Of a stretch of DNA of 64,000 bases, positions 33,980 to 46,894 are shown in pieces. The number at the start of each line of letters is the position of its first letter. Within the stretch, counting starts at the first letter, position 1. Under the pieces are notes generated by a model. That model was not told the DNA's origin. It saw nothing but the letters and a program-made list of their open reading frames with translations, and did no database searches. The translations under genes and the position numbers were made by a program. The DNA is from Cavia porcellus (taxonomy: Eukaryota > Chordata > Mammalia > Rodentia > Caviidae): positions 132,200,337 through 132,264,336 of the forward strand of contig NW_026947485.1 of NCBI RefSeq assembly GCF_034190915.1, given 5' to 3'.

Positions 33980-36070
33980 ACTGTATATTTGGATTGTGTA
34001 TATTCATTTTAATAGTTATATAATATCATGTTATAAAGGTTATTTACTCTCACATTTATTAGGCCTTTAAGTTATTTCGGTTATTTTAAAAGTTACAAAT
34101 AAGATTTTAGGCAGCAGTATTGATGCATGTGCAAAAGTCTACATATATTCAAACAATGAATTCCAACTTAAATTACTTCACAAGTTGATGGAGGATTATG
34201 AAATATAGAAAATGAGATGTATGTTGAAATTCATTGTAAAAATAAATTTGATTCTGAAGCCCCAAGTGTCTTTCCCTCATCATTTGTTATCTTTTATGGC
34301 AAAATCTTAGACTCATTTATTTCAGAACTCTACTTCCACAGTTATATTTGGCTTTAGATATAGTAATGTTCTTTTTTTCTAGAAAACAAATGCTTCTATT
34401 GACCCATCAGGTTGTAAATTAAAAGTCACATGATTATTGCTCTTTGACATATCTTAAGCATCATCTCCCTGTCTTCCTTACATGTGCCTGGCAACTGGAA
34501 GCTGATCACTAAATATTTATAATTTAATTAAAAGATAAGGCAAAGTTGGAAAATTTCCACATGTTGTACATAACTACTTTGTTTTCAGTCAAATAGGATT
34601 CTACATGACTAGGCTTTTCCTAGGAAGGAATGTGAAGCAAATTTGAGGAGTGTAAAAATTTCAATAGATACCTAAAAATTTACTCAATGGTAGCACCCAT
34701 ATCTTTCATATATATTACTGCTTATGACACTTTCTCTATAGCTGGTTTGCCTCCAGCCTGAGTTTCTAGCCAGGAAGGATTAACATTGAAGCCATCAGTC
34801 TACCATGTCTTCTGGTCATGTGCACTGTGAGCTTTTTGTCTTGCCTATGAGAGCAACACCTGCTGAGTTACTTATGGGTGGAGCAGCGAGGACTTGTGAA
34901 TTTTGATTGTTCTGGTGATTCTGTTTCTTACATTACTGTCCAGTACTTATGACTGTGGTTATCTCAGTCATAACATTGGGAGCCAGAACTCCTTTTCACA
35001 TCATTTATTGCAGATGTCTCTGTCAAAAACAGACAGATAAAAACATGGTTTCTGCACCATTACTTTCTTCTTAATGAGGGTAAAACCCAAACACATAACA
35101 AAATGAACAACTCCCTTATCTTCCAGAATTATACAGAAGTTACTATCCCTTGTGTTTGTTTTCCTTCCACGTATTCTCATCTAGGGACTCATATTTGTGT
35201 TAAAATGATTTTCAATTGCTTTAACTTAGTCTATATCTGTCAATCATGCTTGTTGTAGTAGTAATAAATTTAAACTGTTATAGAGCATCACAGTATTTTT
35301 CAAAAAGCAAATGTAGGCTATTTGTTGCTTCAGATCTCTAATCAGCTATGAAACAATCATATCTGGAGGCTATTATAGAAATTTGTTTCAAAATATATAT
35401 GATCATTTCAATATAATTTTAACCATTTCATGAGATTTTGGAATTGAAATGTTCAAATGATAATAATTTCTCCCATCCTTACCTATATCATTGAACAATA
35501 CGAAGTATACTAGTTATTTGGTGTTATAAAATTTTATAGTCCTAAATTTTGAGTTGTTTGTATCTTGACAGTAACTATCCAACAGGGAAAATGCAAAATA
35601 GGTTTATGTGCAGATACAAAATAAAGTTACAATCAAGCATCAAATCATACCAGATGCCCAAATCATTGATTTCTTTGCTCTGACAAACCAGAAGTTAATA
35701 TTACCATTCAAGCTGGTTGTGGCTCCTAAAATCTGTCTAAAAGGTTTTCACAAACCTGGAGTCTTATCACTCCTTAAGAAACAGGTCGTGTATTTATAGA
35801 GTTGAAGGTCTCAGGCAATCAGGCAAGCTGTTTTTGGAAAAAATGGAGTGGGCAAAAAAAAATCCATTAGCAATTTTAGCATTAAGCTTCCAACAGATTT
35901 TAGTTTATAGAATAGACTCAGAGATGTACTTAAACAGTTCTGAGCTTCTCCAGACTCATAACATGCATAGATGTTCAATTTTCATGTTCTCAAACATCTT
36001 AAGAAGTAGGGAAAAATATGAAGCTGTTTGACCTTTCTTCTCTAGGATTTGGGACAGCTGTCCATTAGCC
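33980..36070. other. No recognised feature
   Basis: About 2 kb of AT-rich sequence. 34780-35000 is GC-richer and may be a decayed LTR. No coding signal. Confidence 0.45.
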
Positions 36071-36079
36071 AACATTCCT

Positions 36080-36950
36080 TAAATGTCTCTGATGTTATAA
36101 ACACTATCACAAAGGTTTGGGATTCATTACTGAGTAAAACAGGCAAGACTCCATGTTCATAAAGTATAATACGTGGTTGCTTTTCTTTACATAAAATGAA
36201 TAAATTATATAGGTTGCTGGAAGGTGATAAGACCTCTGGAAAGAAAAAGAAAGTTGAGCATTGTAAAGAGGAGTACTTATGTTCTGGTGGGGAAAGGGGA
36301 AATGGCTTAAAGGGACATTTGCTTTGGGAACGTGATCAGGACAAGACTTGTTAAGAAGATCTCATTGGAGCCAGGACAAGAAGGAAATGAAAGGGTAGCA
36401 TGCAGACAGCAAGGCTGAGCACTCTCTCTCTAATACAATTTATGCAGACTGTGAGGTGGGAATTGTATGTCATGCTCAGGGTGTTACAAGAGACTAATGT
36501 GGGCTCGAGCAGAAAGAACGAGAGGAACATTTTCTAAACTTATGTTCAGAAGGGGAACAAGTTCAGATCCATAGGCCATGATACAGACTTTGCCTGTGAA
36601 GTAAATTGGGAGCCACTGCAGGACTGTAAGCAACAGAGTGACTGTGCATGATTCTGAAGGTGCTGATATGAGACTAGGCAGTAATTGTGTGGAGCGGCAG
36701 CAGTTAAGAGCATATGGGGCAGGGAAACAGCTGTTGGTGGCCTGGACTGAAGCAGTTGCCATGAAAAGTATGGGAAGGAACTGAATTCTGGATGTGTTTG
36801 AAAGTAGCACTGAAAAATTCTGAATTTTTTTGATAGATGAGGTAAGGGGCAGGAGATAGAGACGATTGCAAGCTTTTTGTCTGAGCACTTAGCGGGCTAG
36901 GGACACTAAATAAGATTGTGAAATGGGCAGTCATATTCATAAGTAAAGCA
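36080..36950 (-). mobile_element. L2 relic, antisense
   Basis: TTACTGAGTAAAACAGGCAAGACTCCATGTTCAT is antisense of the L2 3' end. Downstream, CCATAGGCCATGATACAGACTTTG, AAATTGGGAGCCACTGCAGG and AGAGTGACTGTGCATGATTC preserve the L2 order. The 134-codon minus-strand frame at 36484-36888 is a chance frame in this relic. Confidence 0.6.
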
Positions 36951-36959
36951 CAAAGCATA

Positions 36960-38070
36960 TGATATTTCTCATATAGAACCTAGTTCCTATTATTATCTTT
37001 TTCCAGCATACTAATTATTCACATTATTTCACTGTTTAAATAAGAGGCATCTGGCTATTTTCCAATCCAGCCTAACTCAAGCTTTTCAAATGATGCCACT
37101 GAAAGTGGAAATGGGAAGAGATATGTGCAGTCAATTCTTGAGAGACAAGATAAGCCACTCCAAGCACACTGTAACTGAGCTATGCAACATGGAACCAACC
37201 TTTACGGTACAACTGAACATTTCTGAGACTTACTTAGCTCAGATGATTTTATTATACACTAGACTTTATATATCTGACTATATGTTAGACCTCAGACTAT
37301 AATCCAGCTACTACATTTTGTGGGGCTGAAATTTTATTGGAACTAAATGTTCTTGATAGGAAATAACTGTTTTTCTCTCCATAAATTAGAGCCAATTTTC
37401 ATTTTTTTTGTTTGGATGTTTGGAATAAATTCACATTTTGTACACTTTAAATTGAACAATTACTTAATGAAGGCAGGTATTGGTAGCGTTGGTTTTCACT
37501 TCCGAGATATCTGGGCTAAACAAGGGCACTTAAATGCTTGGATATTTTCTTTAATTGACATTCACTGAAATATTAACTTAGAAAAATCATTTTAGTGTCT
37601 AATAAACAGTATCTTGTGACTTTATGATATGAAGTCTGTTTGTATGGCTTTCTGAAACATGTTGATATGTTTAATTTGGCTAATACAGAAACTTTACTGT
37701 TTTTAATAGTAGTGGCATTTTTTGCCAATTGTGCTTTGTTAAATTTGACTTAAACAGTAAATTTTTGGTTCCTACAGTGCTTTGACATATGGTTTGGTTA
37801 TTCTTGAAAACAAATTAGTTAAAAGAAATGTGGTTGCTTCTGGGGATATTAATTATATTTCAAAATAAATTCAAGCCCAGATTCTATTTCTAAATTGTTT
37901 TTTTTTTCCCATGGGAAGTGATTATTGAAGGTTGGTACACATGCAAAATATTACAGGCTAGCAGATTTCTTATGAAAATTGACAGCAAAATAAAATTATT
38001 TTTCCTTTTCATGTTTTATAAAACCTTACAATCAGTATAAAATTTTACTCATAACATAATCTTATTGGTC
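36960..38070. other. No recognised feature
   Basis: AT-rich sequence, short frames only. Confidence 0.45.
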
Positions 38071-38079
38071 CTAGCTTCT

Positions 38080-38190
38080 CATTCTTTTCAAATTGAAGTA
38101 AAATTAACACATAGTTAGACATATAGTATTTAAGTGCTCAGTTCAGTGAGATTTGATGTTCTTAAAAGCTCAGACACTGTCAACTAACTG
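38080..38190 (+). mobile_element. Old L1 3'-region fragment
   Basis: AATTGAAGTAAAATTAACACATAGTTAGACATATAGTATTTAAGTG then TTCAGTGAGATTTGATG resembles a conserved block of old mammalian L1 3' ends (TTGAGGTATAATTGACATAC...). Short and diverged. Confidence 0.5.
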
Positions 38191-38197
38191 TAGATAA

Positions 38198-38398
38198 GCA
38201 CTGTCCAATAAGGCTTCTAAGACGAAGATAATGTCTTTATCTGTGTTATCCCAGATAGTAGCCACTTTTCACATGTGGTTTTGAACATTTGAAGTGCCTA
38301 GTTTTCTGAGGAACTGAATTTTAAATTTTATATAATTTAAAAAAATTGAAACCTAAATTCACGTGACCAAATGCCCGCATGGTGATACTAGCACAGTG
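38198..38398 (+). mobile_element. hAT-Charlie-type non-autonomous DNA transposon
   Basis: It opens CACTGTCCAATAAGG, carries ATAGTAGCCACTTTTCACATGTGG, TTTGAAGTGCC and GAGGAACTGAATTTTAAATTTTA, and ends ACTAGCACAGTG. The termini are inverted (CACTGTCC / CACTGTGC). This ordered set matches a common ancient mammalian hAT family. No transposase. Confidence 0.7.
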
Positions 38399-38604
38399 AG
38401 GCCCTAGCTAGTATTCTCAGCTGAAGATATCAGAGAGAATTCAACCTTGATACTTGAATGCATGCACTGTCTCTGTGGGGCATGCAGAATGGTATCAGCT
38501 ATGTATTATTATTATGAGGATTAAAAACATTATCCAAATCATTTTCTGTTAGAGTTAATCCTTTCACAGCAAACAATTGGGAATGATAACTTATCATAGC
38601 TCAT

Positions 38605-38965
38605 TTTCTGTTACTATAGCAAAATGCCTGAGACAGTAAATGGGAAGCAATAGAGGTTTATTTAGCTCTTTGTTATGGATGTGGACAGTCAGTGAGTATG
38701 GTGCCATGGTCTAGTGCTGTGTCATATATGGTGGAGGATATCAAATGGTGAGATAGGGCAAACAAGTCAGAAAGAGTTTGATTTTTAAGCCAGAACTACT
38801 CTCCATGTAGCCCATTAACATACTAATCCATTAATCTAGGTGTGGACTAATACTTTTAAGTGGGAGGCCCTTAATGACTTGATCACTTTAAAAAGGCCTC
38901 ATCTCTTAATACCACAGCTTTGAGGATCAAGTTTCCAACCCTGAATTTTGAGGACACAGTCACTT
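38605..38965 (-). mobile_element. MaLR-type LTR, antisense
   Basis: TTTTCTGTTACTATAGCAAAATGCCTGAGACAG, AGAGGTTTATTTAGCTC, ATGGTGGAGGATATCAAATGG and ACCACAGCTTTGAGGATCAAGTTTCC keep the LTR order. Confidence 0.7.
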
Positions 38966-39084
38966 CATAGTACCTTCCTGGACAGTTCCTTCTCTTTTCT
39001 TTCCTAATTGATACCACCCAAATTCTCTCCAAAAGGACTTCAGTCTTTTTTTGTTGTTGTTTTTCTTTATATTCATCAATTATT

Positions 39085-39145
39085 TTTGTCTTTTTTTGAG
39101 TCAGTTTTACTGTGTAGTTCAGGCTGGCCTTGAACTCATACGGCC
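39085..39145 (-). mobile_element. B1 SINE fragment
   Basis: TTTTTTTGAGTCAGTTTTACTGTGTAGTTCAGGCTGGCCTTGAACTCAT, then an abrupt end. Only the 3' half of the B1 remains. Confidence 0.8.
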
Positions 39146-39194
39146 CCGGCTGACATAGGGAACAGTGACTAAGATAGACACACTCACTGGTCTT

Positions 39195-39720
39195 TTGTAT
39201 TCACATTTTTAATGAGGAGGAAGATCTTAGGAGGGCAATCGTAAGGATGGCAAGTACTATGATAAAGAATTGCAGGGAAATCTGGGAATTTACACCGGTT
39301 GTTACAAAGTATGGGATTGGCAAGAGGATTTCTGGGGTATATGCTTTCATCTCAGTCACAGCTATGGCAGAGGAGCATCGTGTGATTGAAAAATTAAAAA
39401 GTGTCACTGTGGATGGAATGCAGAAATGAGGTTGTGTGTAGCTAGAGATGAAGCTTTAGAAGTCAACAGGGCAGGACTGTGTGGCCTGAGAACACATGGA
39501 TGAGTTCAGTTTTATCATAATGGTGTTGAGAAATCATTGAAAATTTCTAATTTAAGGAGATTTATTTGTTTTGAATTTCATAAATGTTACTTTGGTTATT
39601 GTAGACATGCGTTATCACTAAACAGAGGGCAAACATCGATGAATATAAAGATTGAATGGGAGACAACTGCAGGCAGAGCTTCATCTGGATTAGAGAAGTG
39701 GCAAGGGAAATTTTATAGAA
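39195..39720 (-). mobile_element. Possible L2 relic, antisense
   Basis: Parts such as GGCAGGACTGTGTGGCCTGAGAAC and GGAGACAACTGCAGGCAG recall antisense L2, but the alignment is poor. It may be unrelated unique DNA. Confidence 0.3.
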
Positions 39721-39729
39721 TTTGTTTAT

Positions 39730-41320
39730 GTATATTTAAAATTTCTGGTTGGAATTTCAGCTTTGAAATACTAGTTAGTTCCTGATAAAATAGAATTCAA
39801 ACTTATATAATTCTATGATTTTCACAGAAGGCGTTTTCCCAAGGTAACACCCTTTAGGACATGGTGTCCTCAGTAGTCTAGTTTTTTTAACCCAACAAAT
39901 GTTAAAAATAAAGTGTTCAAATATGAGAATGCTTCTATCATCCTGCATTTTGACAAATCATATTGTAATGACTACAGAAAATTCTCACCTACAAAATTCA
40001 ACCCTATAAGTTTAAGTATTAAGGTGACTTCTAAAATACATACATGGCATATGAATTCAGATATCAGCTTAATTTTTAAAACTGCCATGAAAGATAGTTT
40101 ATACCATCACAAAAGCTATATTGTTACTGTGACACAAAAGGTCGCTATTAATTCAGATACTTGTAGTACCTGTGTATCTTCACCTCATTTGTCTATTTGA
40201 CTTTTCTATAATTATTATAAAAAGTTTTCAGAAAGTTTATTTGTAATAACTATCAATGGTTCTTGGAGGAAATGAGATTTCATTAATATATTCAAATTTT
40301 ATAATGTTCTTAAAATTTCATTTTGTGGGTTTCTTATCAATTTTCACTACCCTTTTAAATAGCAGGTAAGTATCTTTTAATGACTATTTTCATACTGATT
40401 ATCTAGAATATCTAGTTTATCTTAGAAAAAATTGAAGCTAAGCAGAATCATTCCTTGGTGGGATTTACTTTCAGCAATCCAAAAATGTGCAGAAGACAGG
40501 CCCAATTAGTTAAGAAATAACCTAAATAGAAAAGCTTCATATAGTTAAGGCAATCTAAGATTATTCAAATTTTTAAAGACAAATACAATTTTATTTTCTA
40601 GAAATACTGATGGAATTTTTGGTTTAATTCCAGAATGATACCAAGTTTCCTCTCAGAAGAATTTTTTGTTAAGATGTTAACTGGAAACTATTGTTGTAAT
40701 AAATTCTAACTTATCCACATTAGCTTTAAGTATTAATTTTTGACTACTACCAACATATAGCATCAAATGTCTATTGCTATGTTTTATAAACTTCTTGAAT
40801 ACAGAAACAAGCTCTTTCTTCATTTTATTACTGTAATATTCAATTGGATTTCTAGAGTATTTTATTTAGTTGGTATTTTCTAATTGAAATTTTCCTTAAT
40901 ACCATTCTACTCATGATGAGAATTTCATTAGTTTAATGTGAGAAAAATCAAGATATTATTTTGTACAAACCTGGTCAGGTTTCATTTTTGTAAATTATAC
41001 TTTATTTTGAGATTATACTTTTCCTGCTATTGTGGGTATACATTATACTTTGTTTTAGAAATCATGGTGACAACAGATGATACTTTGAACTGATTGGAAA
41101 GGTTCTTTTATTTGGCTAAATCTAATGTCTGCAATACTTTGTTAGGCCATAAATATTTAATTTTGGAATCTTAACAACCCTTCAAATTGAACATCCCTAA
41201 GAAGTACTAATCCAACAAGTACTTGGTGTTTCAAAGTTCTTAAAAACAAGGAAAAAATCAAACTAACTAAAATGCTGACCTAGAGAAGGTCTGGCACAGC
41301 CAAAGAAACATAATTAACCC
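39730..41320. other. Mostly unrecognised AT-rich DNA
   Basis: A short L2-like patch near 40780-40860 (TAAACTTCTTGAATACAGAAACAAGC) is the only thing I can suggest. No gene. Confidence 0.4.
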
Positions 41321-41338
41321 ATTTGAAAACAGATGCTC

Positions 41339-42860
41339 ACAACAAAATTACTGACAAATAAGAGAAGCCACACCCTTCACACTAGCAACAGAAAAAATGA
41401 AATATTTAGGAATTACTCTCAGGAAAGAAGTGAAAGACCTATACAGGGAAAGTTATAATACACTGAAAAAAGAAATTAAAGACGATCTCAGAAAATAGAA
41501 AGATATCCCTTGCTCATGGATAGGAAGAATAAATATTGTGAAGATGGCCATTCTCCCAAAACTTATACAGATTCAATGCAATCCCAATAAAAATACCATC
41601 AACATACCTCATAGATCTAGAGAAATCACTCTTAAAATTCACCTGAACCAGAAGAGATCTAGAATAGCAAAGACAGTTCTAAGCAGCAAAGGCAAGGCAG
41701 GAGGCACCACAATCCGTGAGTTGAAGTTGTACTACAAAGCAACAGTAGTAAAATCAACATTGTACTGGAACCAAAACAGAGCCAAAGATCAATGGAATAG
41801 ATTAGAAGATACAACCACAACTACAAGCACACTCAACCACCTTATCTTTGATAAAGGAGCCAAGCAGGTTCACTGGAAGAACGACAGTCTCTTTAATAAA
41901 TGGTGTTGGAAAAACTGGCTCTCCATGTGCCAAAATTTAAAACTAGACCCATGCCTATCACCATGTACTAAATTAAAATCTAAATGGATCAAATATCTGA
42001 ATATTAAAACAGAAATACTAAATCTATTGGAAGACAAATTGGTTAAAAAGCTTGAAGATATAGGGGTAGGTAGAGAATTCATGAACAGGACTCAAACCAC
42101 ACGAGAAATATTTCCCAGAATCAATAACTGGGATCACCTCTTATTAAAAAGTTTCTGCACATCAAAAGAAATCTCCAGCATAGTGAAAGGAAACCCCACA
42201 AACTGGGGAAAAATCTTAATGAACTGTCCCTCAGACAAAGGAATTCTGTCTAAAACATATAACGAATTAAAACAAATCAGACCCCAAAATTCAAAGATCC
42301 AATCCAAAAATGAGCATCTGAGATGAGTTCACACTTCTCAGATGAAGAAATACAAATGGCAAATAAATATATGAAAAAATGTTCATCATCATTACTCGTT
42401 AGAGAAATGCAAATTAAAACCACACTGAGATTCCATCTCACTCCTGAAAGAATGGCCAGGATCAAGAAAACCATCAACAACAAATGCTGGAGAGGCTGTG
42501 GGGAAAAAGGAACTCTCCTGCACTGTTGGTGGGAGTGTAGACTGGTACAACCTTTGTGGAGGTCAGTCTGGAGATTTCTCAAAAAGCTGGGATTGGAAGT
42601 CCCATTTGTTCCAGATATTCCACTTCTGGGCATATTCCTAACAGTGATATATGTGCACCCATGTTTATAGCAGCACAATTTGTAATAGCCAGATCTTGGA
42701 AACAACCTAAATGTCCATCAACTGAGGAATGGATAAAAAAGTGATATTTTTATACAATGGAGTACTACTCAGCTATAAAGAAGGACTAGATATTTATAAA
42801 TAAATGGGCACAGCTTGAGACCATACTCATAACTGAAATAAATCAAACTCACATGTATGA
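41339..42860 (+). pseudogene. L1 ORF2 (endonuclease/reverse transcriptase) C-terminal part
   Basis: It lacks the endonuclease and RT domains because of 5' truncation. The thumb/C-terminal region is readable: an open stretch at 41538-42326 contains KMAILPKLIQIQCNP and LIFDKGAKQVHWKNDSLFNK. An overlapping frame at 42323-42670 contains the Cys-rich end [17 protein letters not shown] and VPDIPLLGI. The terminal block (AATGGATAAAAAAGTG...ACAATGGAGTACTACTCAGC) is shifted and stop-laden. A full ORF2 is about 1,275 codons; roughly the last 500 are represented. Not functional. Confidence 0.92.
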
Positions 42861-42899
42861 ATACTGAATAGTTTCCCTAGTGTAAGATGATATAAATAC

Positions 42900-44257
42900 A
42901 TAAATTATGTGGTAATCATGATTCCCCATTATATTGCTTTGAAGCCATATAAAGTTTTCACTCATTAATTGGAATGGTTTTATTCTGGGCTGTTTGATAT
43001 TATTGTCTGTGATGGTATGAACAGCTATTTTGAAGTAAATAAGACATCACAATAGCTAGTGCTGATGTAATATCATCTTATTTTGAGTCCCATCAAACTG
43101 TTGTTCTTCTGTCTCCATTGGTTTTATCATGTTGTGTCTTATTGGATTTTATTATATGTGATAGTATAAACAAAATTTTTTATAGGCAGAGACAATATAG
43201 AAACCATTGTTCATTTTTTGTTAGCTGGTTCTAAATATCCTGTAATACTGTCTTGATATGTTTGATGCTATAGTATATGAAGTTATACTCAAATATTTCA
43301 AGGAAAGAGACACTATGGTAACTACTATTAAGTTGGGTTATCTTGTGGTGAAACACTTTGTTTCTTAAACTGTTCTGTTCTGACCTTTATTGTTATGTTG
43401 TTATGTCCTCTTTTATCTCAATCTCCCCCTTTATTTATTTATTTTTTAAATCATTTTTTTAATTAAGGAAAAAAATTTAAAAAATTAGCAGGATATATAT
43501 ATATATTATATAGTAACTTCTTTCATTTCCTATTAACTGTATTTGAACCCCTATATTGCTCTCACCATCTTGTTTTGACTGATTTTACTCTATTCTGTTC
43601 TGTTTAATAGTATCAAGTTTGAGGGTATAGGCAACTACTTTGAAGGCAATATGATTCACTATGATGCTCATTCTAGTCTGACTATTATCTTCGTTTGAAG
43701 TCCTGTAATGTCTCCAGTGTTTAGGTTTTATTGCTTTTGTTCTTTACTGTTTTGTTCAATTTTATTATACCTGATGATATAGGCAATTCTTTTTAAGGAG
43801 CAATAGGCATCATGATAACCATTGTTGATCACCTTGTATCCTGTTTTTACATCATGTCTATCCTTTGTTTTGACTGATGCTGCTTTGTTTTGTTACATTG
43901 GGTTTTATTCTCTTCCAAAAAAAGTCATAAGAACTGTGGGAGTAATAAAACTCCAAATGTGTAAATGTTATTGTAAAAAAGAGAGGAAAACAAAGTGCTT
44001 TAAAGGATACAACTGCAAGTGATTTGGGTGTGTAAGATACATGACCATATTACTAAGTTTTTGTTGGATCATTGAACACAACTGTTTGCAGTCTCACTGT
44101 TTGAATGTCCACTTTGTGTGCTTTAACTTTGTAACTTGAACAACTATTTCTAAGATGACAATAGGTCATCTATTAACTAGTGATTTCTTGCTGTTTATTT
44201 TTTGAAATTCTGTATTACTTGTATCCTTTTACTGTTTTAAGTAAAATTAAAAAAAAA
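42900..44257 (+). repeat. L1 3' UTR with diverged tandem units
   Basis: At least five imperfect units, each with GATRRTATRRRCA...TTTTGAAG...(A)GGCAAYATG...ACCATT-like blocks, near 43012, 43160, 43268, 43620 and 43772. The segment 43430-43510 is extra T/A-rich sequence. HAL1 copies a, b and c have two to three such units and the fragment at 47.35 kb has one. Confidence 0.65.
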
Positions 44258-44274
44258 GAAAACAGATGCTCTAT

Positions 44275-46085
44275 TCTGATTCTAATAATTATGGTTTCTC
44301 AATTAAATTATAAATATCCTGCTACTTTTATAATAATATAAAATACAGAAATCATTTTATTATGAAATAAAAGTTTTATAATTACCATTTTGATCATAAA
44401 TATCTGAACAACCAGGGAATGGTCCAATGTGTTTCTACTTTGATGAGGCCCTCTGAATGCATTCATATGAACAACTTTCTTTAAAATATGTAATGCTATT
44501 GATCAAGCTAGTTATGGTCTTTAGTGCAAGGTGTGCACTATACTCCATATTGAACCATTGAAAGAGGTGAGGCTTTCTTTATTCATCCTCTTCTGTCTTA
44601 CTTTTTTCTCTGTCATACTTCACTTTTGTTTCCTCTCTTTGGAAACTTAATGTTTTTGTCTATTCATTTTCATTTGGATAAATTTTTTCTACGCATATTT
44701 TTAGACATTTATTCTTTTTTAAGTTTGCATAAATACTATTATGCCATATACTCTATTCTGCTTCTTTTAAAACTGATCACATTTCCTAAAACCTTTCATG
44801 TGGCTTCTAACTGCTGCATATTGCTCATTGTGTCAAGGAACGAAAAAGGATTTCTGAAATGTAGAAAGCACAAATTGATAAAATAATCTCAAAATTAAAT
44901 ATTCTGTTAAATGAAGGACATCTTGGATAAAGTTAGCTAACTGTAAGTGAAAATGTATTTGCAAAATTTGACAGACACAGGAGCTTAATATCAGAAGCAC
45001 ATAAATTCCCACAACTTGTCATTCCTACAAATCAACCAGAAAGTGCCACACTAGGAAAAAGACTAAAAATGTCTGAAGATAAAATTTGTAGAAGAACAAT
45101 CTTAGAAAACTAAGAGACACACAACATGGTGGTCATATTGTTGAGTAATTTTTTAAAAATCAAATTAAATCAACACTGAGGTATGATTTTAAATGATTAG
45201 GTTAACTAGAAATATAGGTAGTAACAATTTACACGTAAAGGCATAAGAATTGTATTGCGTGTCTGGTGGAGGTGGAAAGTATTAATATGACTTACACAGA
45301 TTAATTTTAAATGTACCATACAATACTATCTTTCTATTTCTGATTATGTAAGTGAAGGAAGTTGATATACAGGGAGATGTAGGATATTCTTTGCAAAAAC
45401 CTTCAGGAAAGCAAGAGTTGGAGGTAGCCTGGATGACTCACCTAGACAGAGATAATCCTATTGTTCATCCCCAAGCCAGTGTGTTGATGACTCTAGAGGA
45501 CTTCAGTGGACCATTAGGTGGATAAATTTATATGTTCATCACTCTGATAGTGGGAAGGTAAACCTAGGTTCCTACTGTGGGGATAGTTGGAAGATATGCT
45601 TAGAGACCCATTTGGGGAGTGATAGTTAAAACATGGAGGATGCAGATGATGTCTCACAGCATCTTAAAGGAGTATCGGGAGCTATAAAACAGTTTGTACT
45701 ATTCTGATCTTATGTTTGAAGTCACTTTAAATGCTAGATTAGTGTGCAGACGGATCCCTAAAGAAAAATAAAGTACACTTTAGTAAATTTGCAGATTCTG
45801 AAGGTCTGAGGGTAAGATAAGAGTTAAAGACTACTAACATCCACTTTTTATCTTGAAATATTTGCTAAATTAAAAAGAAATGCAAAACATTTAATAAAGT
45901 ACAATAGCATCAAAGTGACTACAACTAAAGATGAATTCTTCTAGCCCTTCCTCTGTCAACTGCTTTCAACTCTTCTAGGTTCTTTTTGACAGTTACGTTT
46001 ATACTTTTAAATTATATGTATACTGTTTTTCTAAATTTATTAATTTAAGACATTCATTTGATGTTGCATGTGATAGCAAGGGCTT
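44275..46085. other. No recognised feature
   Basis: AT-rich DNA. 45360-45700 is less AT-rich and unassigned. Short frames only. Confidence 0.45.
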
Positions 46086-46089
46086 TTAA

Positions 46090-46167
46090 CAGTGATGTGA
46101 ACTTTTTAGAGCCTTCAGCGATAACACAGAGTTCCCTGTGGCACCATGTGCTATAGGTTTACCACTG
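46090..46167. mobile_element. Minute hAT-type element, 78 bp
   Basis: Left end CAGTGATGTGAACTTTTTAG; right end GTGCTATAGGTTTACCACTG (reverse complement CAGTGGTAAACC). Same family as 21539 and 60945, with most of the interior deleted. Confidence 0.65.
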
Positions 46168-46189
46168 CTGACATATGTTATATTGAGTC

Positions 46190-46398
46190 TCTTCTCTGAT
46201 CTCTAATTTTATGGGTCACATTGACTGGATCAAAGGATATCTAGGTTAAATATAACTTTTGGATATATTTGTGAAGGTATTTAAAGGTGAGACAAACTGA
46301 CTCTACAAAGTAAATGGTCTTTCCCAGTGTGGGTGACCAGGATTCTGTTTATTGAGGACCTGAATTTTTTTTTTAAAAGGCAGAAGCAGGAACTTGTC
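46190..46398 (+). mobile_element. B-family LTR-like repeat, sense fragment
   Basis: GTCACATTGACTGGATCAAAGG, GTGAAGGTATTTAAAGGTGAG, GTCTTTCCCAGTGTGGGTG and TTTATTGAGGACCTGAAT match the 5' half of this family (TGTCAACTTGACTGG..., GTGTTTCC..., CCAATGTGGGTGGG..., GAGGGCCTGAAT). Confidence 0.6.
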
Positions 46399-46399
46399 C

Positions 46400-46800
46400 T
46401 TTATTTCCCTCATCACTGTTTATAATGTTGATTTTGTATCCAACTATTCTACTGAGTCTGGTCATTAGATCTAGAAGTCTTTTGGTGGGATTTGGGGAAT
46501 GTTCTATGTAGAGTATCACGTCATCTACAAATAATGATAATTTGAATTCTTCCTTTCCTATGCTATCCTTTTATTTCTCTCTCTTGTCTAACTGCTCTGG
46601 CTACTGTTTCTAGAACTGTACTGAATAGGAGTGGAGATAGTGGGCATCTTTGTCTTGTACCTGATTTTACAGTAAAAGCTTCCAATTTTTGTCTGTTCCA
46701 TAAAATATTGAATGACAATTCGTTATAGATGGCTTACTAGATTGAGATAAGGCCATCTATTCCAATTTTATGTAGGTTTTCATCATTACAGAGAGGGCAC
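46400..46800 (-). pseudogene. L1 ORF2 reverse-transcriptase core, antisense fragment
   Basis: The minus strand reads the RT core in order: KTGTRQ..CPLSPL-like codons near 46650, then KLSLFVDDVILYIE near 46510-46545, where FVDD corresponds to the catalytic FADD. It continues into a YKINI-like block near 46425. Frames are broken. It probably belonged to the same insertion as 47615-47735, now split by other repeats. Confidence 0.85.
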
Positions 46801-46894
46801 AGAATGCAGCCCTGTCTCCCTCTTGCAGCCCCCTCCCTCTCCTCCAGGACTGATACCCAGGCCACACTGATGCACTGATTCTTGACTTTGTATC

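Larger units (their letters stand above)
41325..44271 (+). mobile_element. 5'-truncated L1 flanked by a perfect 14-bp target-site duplication
   Basis: GAAAACAGATGCTC occurs at 41325-41338 and again at 44258-44271 after an oligo-A tail. Between them lie 1.5 kb of ORF2 C-terminus and about 1.35 kb of AT-rich 3' UTR (42900-44257). Truncation at the 5' side, A-tail and direct repeats are the marks of target-primed reverse transcription. The 3' UTR shares its repeated units with the HAL1-like elements in this window, tying both to one L1 lineage. Confidence 0.93.

Noticed and set aside
36484..36958. Overlapping minus-strand frames of 134 and 84 codons
   Set aside because: They fall in an L2 relic and read no known LINE protein in frame.
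41538..42326. 262-codon open frame as a possible host gene
   Set aside because: It is the C-terminal region of L1 ORF2 inside an insertion with target-site duplication.
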